Shown here: piece by piece, positions 23,560-35,511 of the stretch
Numbering within the stretch: the first letter of the stretch is position 1
Layout: each line of letters opens with the position of its first letter
Origin: Sipunculus nudus
Lineage: Eukaryota > Annelida > Sipuncula > Golfingiida > Sipunculidae
Direction of reading: 5' to 3'
Assembly (NCBI GenBank): GCA_026874595.1
Contig: CM049313.1
Coordinates: forward strand, 65,166,159 to 65,230,158
DNA: 64,000 bases
The notes under the pieces: generated by a model
Database searches by the model: none
Seen by the model: only the letters and a program-made list of their open reading frames with translations
What the model was told of the DNA's origin: nothing
Program-made: the position numbers and the translations under genes

Positions 23560-24668
23560 GACGTCGTTAAGACGTCTTCCAAACGTTCTGATAACACGTG
23601 GGTTCGGAATACGTCCCCTATGATAATAATTCACATGGAATCCACAAAAACTGTTCAAAGTTATGTAGGCATATGCGAAATCGCAAAAATACCTTATTTC
23701 TCTTCTTCTTTAAGTATACGTAAACTTCGTCTTGTCTATTCAGGCAGATAATCAAAAGGGCGGCAAACTGGATATCAAGTTTTACATTCAAATGCAGGAT
23801 TCAAGCACTTAATCGTAGTTTATACATAGATTCGGGTGTTCTATAAATAAGGCGGATTATTCATGACTTATAAGATATAGTTTTTAACTCACACTTACTT
23901 TGTTTTTTTTCTGGAAACACGAAAAAATGGTTTGCTCCTCGCACCCCGACCACTCTTTCAGCAGAAATGGCGACTACAATGTCCGGATGTAAACCGTGAC
24001 GTCAGCATCGATAGACGTCTATTGATAGATGTCTCAGAGACGTCTTCAAAACGTGATATCATAAGACGTTGAAGATGTGCATATCTTAAAAATGACGCCC
24101 TCTAGACGTTTGAAGACGGATTACACGTTCAGAATATTTCCTTGCTTTTTTTTCTGATATTTTCAAATGGAAATAAAACGTATAATTACTTACATCGTTA
24201 AAACGTGATGTAAACGGGTTATTCACGTCTTCAATAAATGCATGAGTAATTTTTAAAATCATTTACTTGCATCCCGAGAAGTCTTCATAACTACTTCCTT
24301 AAAATATGACAGAAATTGCCAAAAATTGTCTATGGTACAGTTACTTTCTAAAGACGTCTTTGTAGGGTTTTGGTGGCACTGAAAGTTAAATACTTAATTA
24401 TCTTAAATCGAAACGTCTTATAAACGTCATCGAAACGTCCTGTAAACTGACTACTTTTAAAACTAACAGTTACATCATTAAAAGTTCATCTAAACATGTT
24501 GGTTTCGTATTTGATAAAGGTTCAAATGCCACTTCCTTCAAGACGTTTTGGAAACGTCTTATAAACGTCAATTTTTTTCTCAACACGTCTCTACGTCGTA
24601 TAGAAGACATCATGCAAACCAACACGCCTAAAAGACGTCGCCGTCACCATGACGTCTGGTTCACTGGG
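23560..24668. repeat. GACGTC-rich block, probable DNA-transposon-like insert
   Basis: AACGTC, GACGTC and AGACGTCT motifs recur more than fifteen times in about 1.1 kb, in DNA that is otherwise CpG-poor. Examples lie at 23562-23580, 23997, 24013, 24031, 24353, 24414-24446, 24541-24570 and 24636-24655. The unit 2 counterpart (about 53930) lacks it: flanking TAGAAGAGTA follows a different left neighbour there. The right end reads GACGTCTGGTTCACTGGGTTG. I could not find a matching inverted terminus, so class and left end are open. Confidence 0.5.
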
Positions 24669-24809
24669 TTGTAGAAGAGTATATTCTTATAGACTTTCAT
24701 TCCTGCTACCTTGATGTTTAACGTATATCACCGATCTATTAAAATAGATTAACCATTTACGACCCTTACTATATGTCTTTGTGTTTGTGAATTAGATGAC
24801 TAGCAAGCA

Positions 24810-25080
24810 GTAAGGTCAATGTATCTTCAAGAGTTTTGGGGATGAATCGCAGTCGTCGTTGGGTAATCAAAGTTGGTTTGATATTTTCATTCTACGTTCG
24901 CCTGCCGCTCTTGACCAGTCACCCCTGGGTGGAGGGAGAGCACCTTGGTGGTCGAGACTTTGGCCTTGATTCTTTGCGAGAAAACTGCTCCAACTGGAAT
25001 CGATCTCAAACAATTTCCAGCGCCCTAACTATTACACCAGCGCGCAACCACACTACGACAGTACCATGCCACCAGCTCGT
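24810..25080 (-). mobile_element. tRNA-derived SINE-like repeat (second family), unit 1 copy
   Basis: On the minus strand an A-box-like TAGTTAGGGCGCTGG lies near 25031-25017 and a B-box-like GATCGATTCCAG at 25005-24994, with tRNA-like spacing. The same sequence recurs at 54235-54425. The plus-strand open frame at 24836-25099 is antisense to it and is not a gene. Confidence 0.6.
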
Positions 25081-25089
25081 TATATACAT

Positions 25090-27996
25090 ATATAGTTAAT
25101 TCCTCATTCTCCTTACTATTGTCTATGCATGCCAAATTGCCATGTGAGCAGGAGATATTTTATATAACTTTTGCAGTAGAATGTATACTTGGGAAGAAAC
25201 CCTTGAAACACAGATTTTTTCGTGTTTAGGGATCGACAGCAAAGCAAATAATTGTCATTAATATGTTAACTAAAAATGACAAGAGGCCACTTTCAGATAT
25301 AGTTTATAAATAATAATCTCTATAAACTTATAAAAATGCACACAAAGTTAAGTCGGAATTGTGATTTGCCTGTTTGAATTATTCTTAGGTTATTCTTGAT
25401 GTCAATGAATTTAGTATCCAATGTATGAAATACATCGAAAATGCTTCGTTCGTGTTATGAGTAAACAAAAAAAAGTGGGAAAATGAAATGAGATAAATCC
25501 CTGAAGTTCTTTGTCTTCATGTACACATTCAGTACGCATGATTACATACACACGCACGGTACAATCGTTACGATAAGCATTGAAAAAAATTATATATAAG
25601 CAAAAAGAAAAAAAGTCACTTAGGCATTTTTTTTTTTACATTAAAAGAAAAAGAAACAGTGCAAGAACAAAACAGACATCACGGGACATCCATTATGTCT
25701 CTTGGCCTATTTTAAAATTCGGGAAATTCTATAATTTATTTATTGTCCTTACTGTTAATAATAACCGAACTACTAAACCATTAATTGTTGCTGGGATCCT
25801 TCTCGTTGTAGCAATGGATACACAACTCAGTAGGCATTTATATTGGGCTGGTAAGTCTTACTTGAGTCCTGAAATGAGCCATACTCTGGATTGTCCTTGA
25901 TAGGTCAGCCAGACTGTTGCATTCAACCTGTTGATAAACAACAGATAATCTTAACATGAGGGAAAGGGTGATGAATTAACACAGCCGTCACATGTGCACT
26001 TAAAATCCGCTGTATGGCAACGAGTCATTACCTACATCGCGTACCAATTAGCTGCCGCATGTAACCCGTGCGAGCCATTCTTAAGAAGATGTTTAAGAAA
26101 GTAACGCAAAGTAAAGCTTACGATTAGTCTGGTATTATGTCAAGTGACAGCGTATTTGTAGACATTGAGGCGGTGTCAAGAGTGATAGAAATATTTGCAT
26201 CCTCATAGGGCCTCTAAGCGATCCACGGTGCAAAATGTAACGGAACTCTGACCCTACTGTTGCTGTTGAATATATCACTTCTCAAGAAATTGAACCGGCT
26301 CCATGTGCATGTACATGTATGTAAACACCCCAACTGTAAATATAATGTGGATAAGCATGATTAAATGAGATATCTAAGACATTTTATTTATGCGCGAAAT
26401 GCTATCCTGTATGTTCTATCAAGACAACAAAAATCAGACTAATCTTGAAATTCTTAACCCACTGTTGTAAAAGAAGAGAGAGAATGTTATCATCTATAAA
26501 ATCAGTTTTTATAATATAAAGAATGGACATAATCAATATGGCAATAATATATATAAATAAATAGAAAAGCACTCAGAGAGCGCAAACCTTCGCCAGTTCA
26601 GCTCATTACCCCCATATAGAACTGTCAGAAATGGGTGATAAACACGGCAAGACAATTACTGAACATAATGGCATACTGACAGCGCCATCCAGGCTCTGAC
26701 CAAGGCAGCCTGTCCTTGATTCAGATGGCAATCCGGATCACCCCAAAAGTTTATTCAATTGTTCTTTGTATCATTGCTGAGACATTCTGAACATTTTTTC
26801 ATCATTCAGTTTATTCATGGAGTATAAATTTAGCGAATATCTGATCGAAATCCCTCCATTGACATTCCTTCCTGGCATACCAGTTTTAGGTGTAAATTAA
26901 CCAGGTGATAGTTAACCTGGGGTTTAACTTTCCGAATTCATAGGTTTTGCTAGTTGTGTTTCCTTTGAGTGTGAAAATGCTTGAAAGATAGGCTATGGCT
27001 GTATTACTGCTGTTTAGAACGTGGTGACAGGTAAGATTTAATCTGCGTATCTTTGAGAAACATTGCAGCATGACATTACGACTTAAATCAAGAATTTCAG
27101 CAGTAGCAATATTTTGCACAAACTATACCTCGGGCAGCTCGTAATCAGATACCAATTATAAATACCTATCCCCGTCTTCCTATGAATGCAGTCCTGACGT
27201 AATTTGGTGAAAAGCAATATATATATTGTTGACAAACAATAAAAATATAGATCCTCTAGGTAAGCTAGGGTGAACTTCGGGAATGTATACAACTTGAATT
27301 GTTCAAACTACAGTTAAAATTAATTCAATTGCATTTAGGCAGAAAATATATATTTTGAAATGACCTTGTGTTTATGTTGTTTTACTTGTATATAAAGACG
27401 TGTAACATGTTTTCTTGGTTCAGAAACGTAGGTCAACACAAGTGATCTGCAGTAGCGTAGATGATTTAGGTTTATCATTTCATTTTGCTTCAAGCTGTTA
27501 TGTAACTTTAAGAAACTGTATTTAAAAGTTAAAGCAAACCAAAAATAAATAAAATAATTGGCGCGACGGCCTCACAGAAGAGCTAGTTAAAAATAATTTA
27601 CAATATCCACACCAAATGTATTGATAGGTCTTGGGGTCGTTTCTGATGAACCTGTAAAACTGTTGCAGACAACATTTCATCTTTTAAAAAACTGAAATAC
27701 AGGAAACAATCCTGAAAAAAAATACAGGTGTTCATTACAGTATTTCAGATGAATTCGGAATCTGTAGGCTCTCATTAATAGGTTTATCCAGGTACCTGTA
27801 ATTTTATATATATATTTCAATGGTTCAATAGGATCCTCAACGTGAGAGGTGACTTTCAAAACTATTAAGTTCTGTTGACTGAATTGAAATGTCTCAGGTA
27901 TGGCAGAGAATTAAACAGTCAAATATCAGCACAAAGATATCCAACCACAGTAATACATTAGCCACGGCAGTCATGTTTAAAGCGTACAAATATGGC

Positions 27997-28000
<4 letters not shown>
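25090..28000. other. Non-coding, largely duplicated at 54.43-55.55 kb
   Basis: Blocks at 25.1-25.75, 27.2-27.5 and 27.9 kb match unit 2 in order. About 25.9-27.1 kb has no match there. No gene is recognisable. A (TA)n run lies at about 28000-28045. Confidence 0.5.
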
Positions 28001-28032
<32 letters not shown>

Positions 28033-28249
28033 TATATATATAATTTATACATATGTATATATTTATAAATTTATATATTTATACGTGTGTGCTATAGGAA
28101 CTCATGGCTCAGTCATATTCTCAAATACTATTCATACGTTTTTTCCTCTTCTTAATAATCTAGAATTAGATTTTTCCAATAACATATTGTTAAGAAGTAT
28201 TTGAAACAAAAATTAGTAGATAATTTAGATATTTCAGCAAGAATTGCTT

Positions 28250-28595
28250 GTTTAGTGCAAAGTCCAATGGCTAATAAATATGCGTCACAAAACAGGCTGT
28301 CCTGGAGGGCATTTTTAAAGCTCGTTTCTTCTTAAGACCACCCTTATCGTAAGTTTGCCTTAATTAATGTGGCGTTATGCTAAATGAGTCAATTCTAATT
28401 CACCAAGAAATATTGATCATATGATAAACATGTCATGTAGAAGAAATGCCCATAAGGTTTCAAACTTTAAACAAGTTCTTTGTACATTTTTTTTCATCCT
28501 CGAGGGTGGTGCAGGCCAACTCTAAACAGGCCTTTGCTGTAATGCAGTCAAATGGGCCATCGTCTGGCCCAATAAACCTTAGCTTATTACAGAAG
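28250..28595 (-). pseudogene. Methyltransferase exon 3 relic (copy C)
   Basis: It aligns on the plus strand with exon 3 of copy B: AAAGTCCAATGGC, CTGTCCTGGAGGGC, CACCAAGAAATA.TGATCAT, GAAGAAATGCCCAT, CGAGGGTGGTGCAGGCC and CTCTAAACAGGC. TTTAAACAAGTTCTTTGTACA replaces the K-Y-L-K region and the frame is broken many times. Next to it are the exon 2 relics at 29336 and 30936. A sister relic is at 55745-56085. Confidence 0.85.
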
Positions 28596-29203
28596 GTCAC
28601 ATGTTTCACCTTTTTTAAAGGAATGACTCTTTGCAGATTATTTGAAAGGATTATTTAAGATTACTTCTCTTTTGCACATGTTTGACAAGGGTTTATATTT
28701 TTTTATACATTTTCGTCGCTATTTGCAAGTATAAACTTCAATTTTAGGAGTATAATTCAGTTTGTCTCAAGATGGCTTGCCAGACTTCAGTGATATTTTG
28801 ATTAACTTGTGGTAAATAACATGAGAACCTTAAGCTAGTGTCATTAGCTTCAACCTGAAATAGCTCTGACACTGAACATGTTTCATCTTTGGAGATATTC
28901 CTACAAAATATTGGAGAGATTATGCTCGATGTGATTCAATGGGAGATCCTGTACATAGAACAATTTTGCTTCCATCTAAAATCCCTTATCCGTATTTGTC
29001 TAGTTCATGTCGGTCCCATTAATGCCATTTACGTTATTTGAGCAGTTAAACTCCGCAAACGATAGCCGGAATTCAGAAGAATATATAATAGAGAGTTCAA
29101 AACGCGAGACCTTTATAAATAATATTAAGATTATATATGACCTAAAGTAGGTGGCCAGCTCTGTATTATGTATCATAACACCTGCAGTTCTTTTGTTATG
29201 ACG

Positions 29204-30803
29204 CTGTTTTATTTATACATGAAAACAACAAAAACAGGAAAACCAAATGACCTTAAATATGAGGTTATCCTATTAAAATTACAAAGATAAAGGGCGATAG
29301 TTTAATTATTATTGGATAAAATAAGACCGTTTTACACATTTCTGTATAGAGGCTGGCAACTTGCTGTGTAGGTAACGTCACATCGTAGGCTTTATAAGGC
29401 TGCCCCTGTCAGTCTGTCAGCACCTGGCTATTCCTGGGCTGTTAATCACTAAGGTAAACGTCTTTTGGAAGAGTCGTGCTGGTACAAAACAATTATTTGT
29501 TTATAAAGAAGCTCCAAAGTGTTTCTTGATTAGAAAAACAGGACAAAAGATAATGTCAAAGATTATGAAAGGCTATCTATTAGAAAGAAGGAACAGCAAC
29601 TTTCCGTTTGGCAAAAATATCGGCCTCAAATTTTTAATGTTTACTCTACAATCCCTTTTTTTAAGCAATAACCAGTTTACGGCTCTTCTTTGTTCTCGTA
29701 GTGAACGGCTACGAATAAAGAATTGATTTCATGAAGGGTTGTTTTATAGAGAGTTGTTAATAAAATTCTGCTGATGTTTTCTGGTTTTCTTTCCCGTTAA
29801 AAATTCTACAACATTCGTTACCGGATATGTCCGATATCTGAAATATCAATGGACTATAAATTTACAACTAAGGACTGGTGAATCGTTTAAACAATAAAAC
29901 CAGGAATTGTTTACGGCGATCAGACATGTTGTATTGATAAGAATTCATGGGAGAAATTATTCGCCTAATACAAGCTAGTTTACAGTTCGTACCTATATGG
30001 CACAGTGTAAAACACGGTTTTTGTACATTTTTATTATAGTGTCTTTATATCCCATCATTGTAATAATTGTTCCTTTTTATCTGTGTATTTCAATATAATA
30101 TAAATATAAGCAATATAATAATAAAAAAATGATCATAAGACTACGTTGGGAAAAATTGTTCACTTGAACTCTCATGTCTCTATCCTTATAGCAATGTCAT
30201 TTTGAATAAAAAGCTGAAAAACAGTACATCAGGGGAAGCTTAAAATGACTCCAATAAAGGGTAATCGCCCTTTAAGAGACCCATTAAAATGAGTTCAGTT
30301 ACTAAATGATTACTACATGAATTACCTTGAGACATCCTAAACGGATCGATCTCCGGCCATCAGACCATATATCAATATTAATACTTCTACACAACTTTAG
30401 TTATTTTGAGTTTGAACAATAAAAAGCAATGTTGGAATATCAGCAAAGTAAAGAGTCTTTTTTTAAGTACACCTTCGCCCTCGTATCCGCGGTTTCGGAG
30501 TTTTCAAACAAATAAATTCAAAATGCAACAACAGTTGCAAATAATCAACAAAAAGTCACAGGTTGTGTTTGTCAGCCGAAGCGACTATTTTTACCGCTCC
30601 CTTTAAATAAATAATTTCATTATTGCAACATAAATTTGTATATCTATCAAATTTACTTATTACCTGTTTATTAAGGTAAGGAATATTAAATGTTAGACAT
30701 CTGAATACTCGTATACTTTGCACTGAGCTGCCTCTTGGCAAGCAATTCTTAAGCAATGTATACAAGATTTTAAGATATACCAATAAATGAACCTGATAAA
30801 GAA
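29204..30803. repeat. 1600-bp near-identical tandem duplication, copy 1
   Basis: It matches 30804-32405 at an exact offset of 1600. I could find only three differences: 30371 A vs G, 30373 C vs T, 30684 T vs C. The single-copy relative at 56700-58140 agrees with copy 2 at these sites, so copy 1 holds the derived bases. The junction shares only about two bases (CT). Open frames inside (66, 66 and 96 codons) are unrelated to any family I know. Confidence 0.95.
29336..29485 (-). pseudogene. Truncated methyltransferase exon 2 relic (copy C, first duplicate)
   Basis: It matches the 3' two-thirds of exon 2: the GTA donor region, GAGGCTGGC, GTAGGCTTTAT, GTCTGTCAGCACCTG, AAGGTAAACGTC and GTGCTGGTAC. 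It stops before the part coding for the SAM motif I, so it could not bind cofactor even if translated. Confidence 0.85.
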
Positions 30804-32405
30804 CTGTTTTATTTATACATGAAAACAACAAAAACAGGAAAACCAAATGACCTTAAATATGAGGTTATCCTATTAAAATTACAAAGATAAAGGGCGATAG
30901 TTTAATTATTATTGGATAAAATAAGACCGTTTTACACATTTCTGTATAGAGGCTGGCAACTTGCTGTGTAGGTAACGTCACATCGTAGGCTTTATAAGGC
31001 TGCCCCTGTCAGTCTGTCAGCACCTGGCTATTCCTGGGCTGTTAATCACTAAGGTAAACGTCTTTTGGAAGAGTCGTGCTGGTACAAAACAATTATTTGT
31101 TTATAAAGAAGCTCCAAAGTGTTTCTTGATTAGAAAAACAGGACAAAAGATAATGTCAAAGATTATGAAAGGCTATCTATTAGAAAGAAGGAACAGCAAC
31201 TTTCCGTTTGGCAAAAATATCGGCCTCAAATTTTTAATGTTTACTCTACAATCCCTTTTTTTAAGCAATAACCAGTTTACGGCTCTTCTTTGTTCTCGTA
31301 GTGAACGGCTACGAATAAAGAATTGATTTCATGAAGGGTTGTTTTATAGAGAGTTGTTAATAAAATTCTGCTGATGTTTTCTGGTTTTCTTTCCCGTTAA
31401 AAATTCTACAACATTCGTTACCGGATATGTCCGATATCTGAAATATCAATGGACTATAAATTTACAACTAAGGACTGGTGAATCGTTTAAACAATAAAAC
31501 CAGGAATTGTTTACGGCGATCAGACATGTTGTATTGATAAGAATTCATGGGAGAAATTATTCGCCTAATACAAGCTAGTTTACAGTTCGTACCTATATGG
31601 CACAGTGTAAAACACGGTTTTTGTACATTTTTATTATAGTGTCTTTATATCCCATCATTGTAATAATTGTTCCTTTTTATCTGTGTATTTCAATATAATA
31701 TAAATATAAGCAATATAATAATAAAAAAATGATCATAAGACTACGTTGGGAAAAATTGTTCACTTGAACTCTCATGTCTCTATCCTTATAGCAATGTCAT
31801 TTTGAATAAAAAGCTGAAAAACAGTACATCAGGGGAAGCTTAAAATGACTCCAATAAAGGGTAATCGCCCTTTAAGAGACCCATTAAAATGAGTTCAGTT
31901 ACTAAATGATTACTACATGAATTACCTTGAGACATCCTAAACGGATCGATCTCCGGCCATCAGACCATATGTTAATATTAATACTTCTACACAACTTTAG
32001 TTATTTTGAGTTTGAACAATAAAAAGCAATGTTGGAATATCAGCAAAGTAAAGAGTCTTTTTTTAAGTACACCTTCGCCCTCGTATCCGCGGTTTCGGAG
32101 TTTTCAAACAAATAAATTCAAAATGCAACAACAGTTGCAAATAATCAACAAAAAGTCACAGGTTGTGTTTGTCAGCCGAAGCGACTATTTTTACCGCTCC
32201 CTTTAAATAAATAATTTCATTATTGCAACATAAATTTGTATATCTATCAAATTTACTTATTACCTGTTTATTAAGGTAAGGAACATTAAATGTTAGACAT
32301 CTGAATACTCGTATACTTTGCACTGAGCTGCCTCTTGGCAAGCAATTCTTAAGCAATGTATACAAGATTTTAAGATATACCAATAAATGAACCTGATAAA
32401 GAACT
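30804..32405. repeat. 1600-bp near-identical tandem duplication, copy 2
   Basis: Second copy, directly adjacent and head to tail. It passes into sequence (TTTTTAGTTTCGGATCTTACAG) that continues to the minisatellite, as in the single-copy unit at 58.13 kb. Confidence 0.95.
30936..31085 (-). pseudogene. Truncated methyltransferase exon 2 relic (copy C, second duplicate)
   Basis: Identical to 29336-29485 through the 1600-bp tandem duplication. Confidence 0.85.
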
Positions 32406-32599
32406 TTTTAGTTTCGGATCTTACAGCCTTAGACGAATGAACAAACCTGATGATGGTTGATATGATAGTAAATATAAATATTTCCATATCAAGATCGTGG
32501 GTAAAATATATGACTGGTGAAGTTGAGTTGAAATTTATTATCCATCTTATCGGATTGGACAACTATAAGATTTACGAACTGAACCCGCCATTTTTAAGA

Positions 32600-32975
32600 C
32601 TCAGATTTAAGCAACCACTATTTAGGTGATAAGTCCCAGGTAAAAGAAACAAACATCAAGTGATAAGTTTTAGATTAAAGAAACAAACATTTAGGTAACA
32701 AGACCCAGGTCAAAGAACAAACATTTAGGTGACAAGTCTCGGGTTAAAAAAGCAAACATTTAGGTGAAAAGTCTATGAAGAAAGAAGCAAACATTTAGGT
32801 GACAAGTCTTAGGTTAAAGAAACAAACAATTAGATGACAAGTCTCAGGCGAAAGAAACAATCATTTAGGTGACAAATCTCAGAATAAAGAAACGAACATT
32901 TAGGTGAAAAGTTTTAGAATAAAGAAATATTTAGGTAACTAATTCCGGATAAAAGAAACAAACATTTATGTGTGA
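32600..32975 (+). repeat. 35-bp minisatellite, unit 1 copy
   Basis: About 11 imperfect units carry the core ACATTTAGGTGACAAGTCTC followed by AGGTTAAAGAAACAA. They are the same units as at 58310-58800, and in reverse complement at 4070-4675. Confidence 0.9.
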
Positions 32976-32979
32976 AAAT

Positions 32980-33974
32980 AATATTTATTTGTTTATTTAA
33001 TGTATCTATTAAAAGTTTATTTCTCACAGACGTAAATATCCTCTACACTAATGTCTAACGCTTCACATGTTTTTACTTGCTCCAAACAAAAAACGGGGGC
33101 CAGCCGCTTATTCCTATATCATTCTGGTCACTTTTTTTTGTGGTACCACCTATGCATTAAACTGGTCTATATCATACGGCCGGGAATAACCATTAACTGA
33201 CCAGTACTTTCCCCAAGTTACAACCTCCACATGACAACTACTACAACAGAAGCTTACACCTTTCACACTGGGACACACATATAAAACATGAACAATCAAA
33301 AACAATAATCCCGCCTGACTTAGGCGTACTAGGTAAACTCTGTAGTCATAAAGTGATATTAATACATCCTCTGCACGCTAGAGATATGTAAACCAATGAT
33401 TACAAACAGAAAATATATCACATTAAAACAATGAAAGATACAAGCATCACCATGATTGCGCTGAATGTAAAACCCGAAGCGTCCTCTGTAGCCTATAATA
33501 ATATTTATCTCAATATCTCAATATCTTCACTATACATCCTACAATATCTGCTATATACCGAAAAAATTAGCATTACATTTCTAAGATGGGAATCTATCTG
33601 TTACATACTAATACACAACGATGATAAGCTTGTACTGTACTCATTCCAAATATATAGACATTTATTGATGTAGTTTGCTCTCCGAGCTAGCGGTTGCTTG
33701 GCAATAGGCGCAGTTCACAAATTTGCGTTGGTGCCCTTAACGAAAATATTTTAGGGCTTGCCTGCTTGTCATTCTTCCTACCGCTAGTTGATATAGGTGC
33801 ATATTTAGAATATTAAGTAAAACGGCGTGAATGCTTAAGTTTAAAACTTAGATGAAACTATAACTTAGTTGTCACTTAGCTGCTTGTAATAAAATGTTTG
33901 TAATAAAATCATGCAAAAACATCCGAAAAAAATATGCCAATATGCTTGATCCGTCAGCCTCAGTTGCTGAAGTA

Positions 33975-34017
<43 letters not shown>

Positions 34018-34830
34018 GTTTCAGGATCTTGAGCATCGCCATCATATCGGTATATTGATATTTGGCCACATACTGGCTCTTATAACATTATTTATTTTTT
34101 TGTATGATTAGACGTTGTGTAAGTTGTAATTTTGCATGTTGGACATATGTAGACGAGATTTAATTAATATTGTATGAACCATAAAAATATGTTCGTTCAA
34201 CAATCTTTGAAACATTTCTCATTTCGTAGAACATGGCATTTTGACTTTATTCTATTTTCCAAGGGGATTTTCCTAAGGTCCTAATAAGTGAAATCAATAC
34301 TCTGTGTTTTTCACAACTGCAACTCAGAAGTCCAAAATAAACAAATAAGATTAATAAAAGTTCAACATTAACAAATTATATTAATTAAATACAATTATCA
34401 ACCGTGACTTTTTCACGTATTTTGTACACGGATTCAGTCCAATCCTGTAAATATAGACGGCCATTAACAGAATCTGGCATTACATTTTATCTTTGCATTT
34501 ATAATGAATCAATCGACGATCTTGGAATTACGTTCATAAGCCACTCAGCCACTAGGGCTAGATATGACCGAAACCTGAAACTAATAAGTGTCAAATAATT
34601 TATATCTCAACAATTAAACACCTTGCAAGTGTATCACAACAGTCAATTTAAGCGCTTACCAAATGAAGCGCAAGTGAATGTAATCTAATCTTTGTCAGAT
34701 TCTCAAATAATATCAATATTTCATCTACTTAAGCTTTTGTAGATGAAGCTTTTAACATATGACAATGAAGCTTTAAACAGATGACAATGAATCATTTGAA
34801 ACCAAAATATTGTAAATACTTTAAATATTC
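32980..34830. other. No gene seen; (TA)n run at 33979-34014
   Basis: This sequence has no counterpart in unit 2, which goes from the minisatellite into unrelated repeats. Open frames of 60-80 codons lack any recognisable feature. Confidence 0.5.
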
Positions 34831-34833
34831 CAC

Positions 34834-35269
34834 TTAATATCGATTTTTGGTCCAAAGTCCAATGGCCATTCCTGCAGATTCACCAGGCACGGTTTCCTGG
34901 AGGGCTTTTCCCAACCCCCTCTCTTCATAAAACAGAGGAGCTAGACCACCTTTTGCGTAAGCTTGCTTTATCTGATCTGACGTTATGTTTAAATCGTTAA
35001 ATCTTACGTCACCAAGACAATAATATTCAGCTGATATAAAGGTCATATGGAAGAAATACCCATTAGTTTTTAGATATTTCATCAAGTTCTCTACCGATTT
35101 TTCAAAATTTTCGAGGGTGGTACAGGCCGCCTCTAAACAGGCAGATGTTGTGATGCAGTCAAATGGAACCACTGTCAGGCCATGGAAAGGGTCTTCACAA
35201 AGAACATCAACTGGAAGAACTTCCTTGATTCTCTGTCTCAACGTTTCTTCATAAAATCCTGGCGGCTTC
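34834..35269 (-). CDS. Copy B exon 3 (C-terminal half)
   Basis: The acceptor AAG is at 35272-35270; the exon continues K-P-P-G-F-Y-E-E-T-L to TAA at 34836-34834. It has one codon fewer than exon 3 of copy A, balanced by one more in exon 1. Confidence 0.92.
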
Positions 35270-35467
35270 CTTGAAAAGCAATATTTAATTTGCATTTGAA
35301 TACTTGCAATTATTATTGCAATACTGGTTTACTGTGGTATACCCCCTATGTGAAGATTCTTAAAACGCCTATCATTAAATTGTATAATAGTCTTATTTAA
35401 TAAAAAAATCTGCATTTTACAAGTCCTTGAAATAGTATGATTTATATTTATATATATATAAATATAA

Positions 35468-35511
<44 letters not shown>

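Noticed and set aside
29526-32206. Pairs of identical 66-codon frames
   Set aside because: They are identical only because of the 1600-bp tandem duplication; the diverged relative at 57-58 kb does not preserve them.
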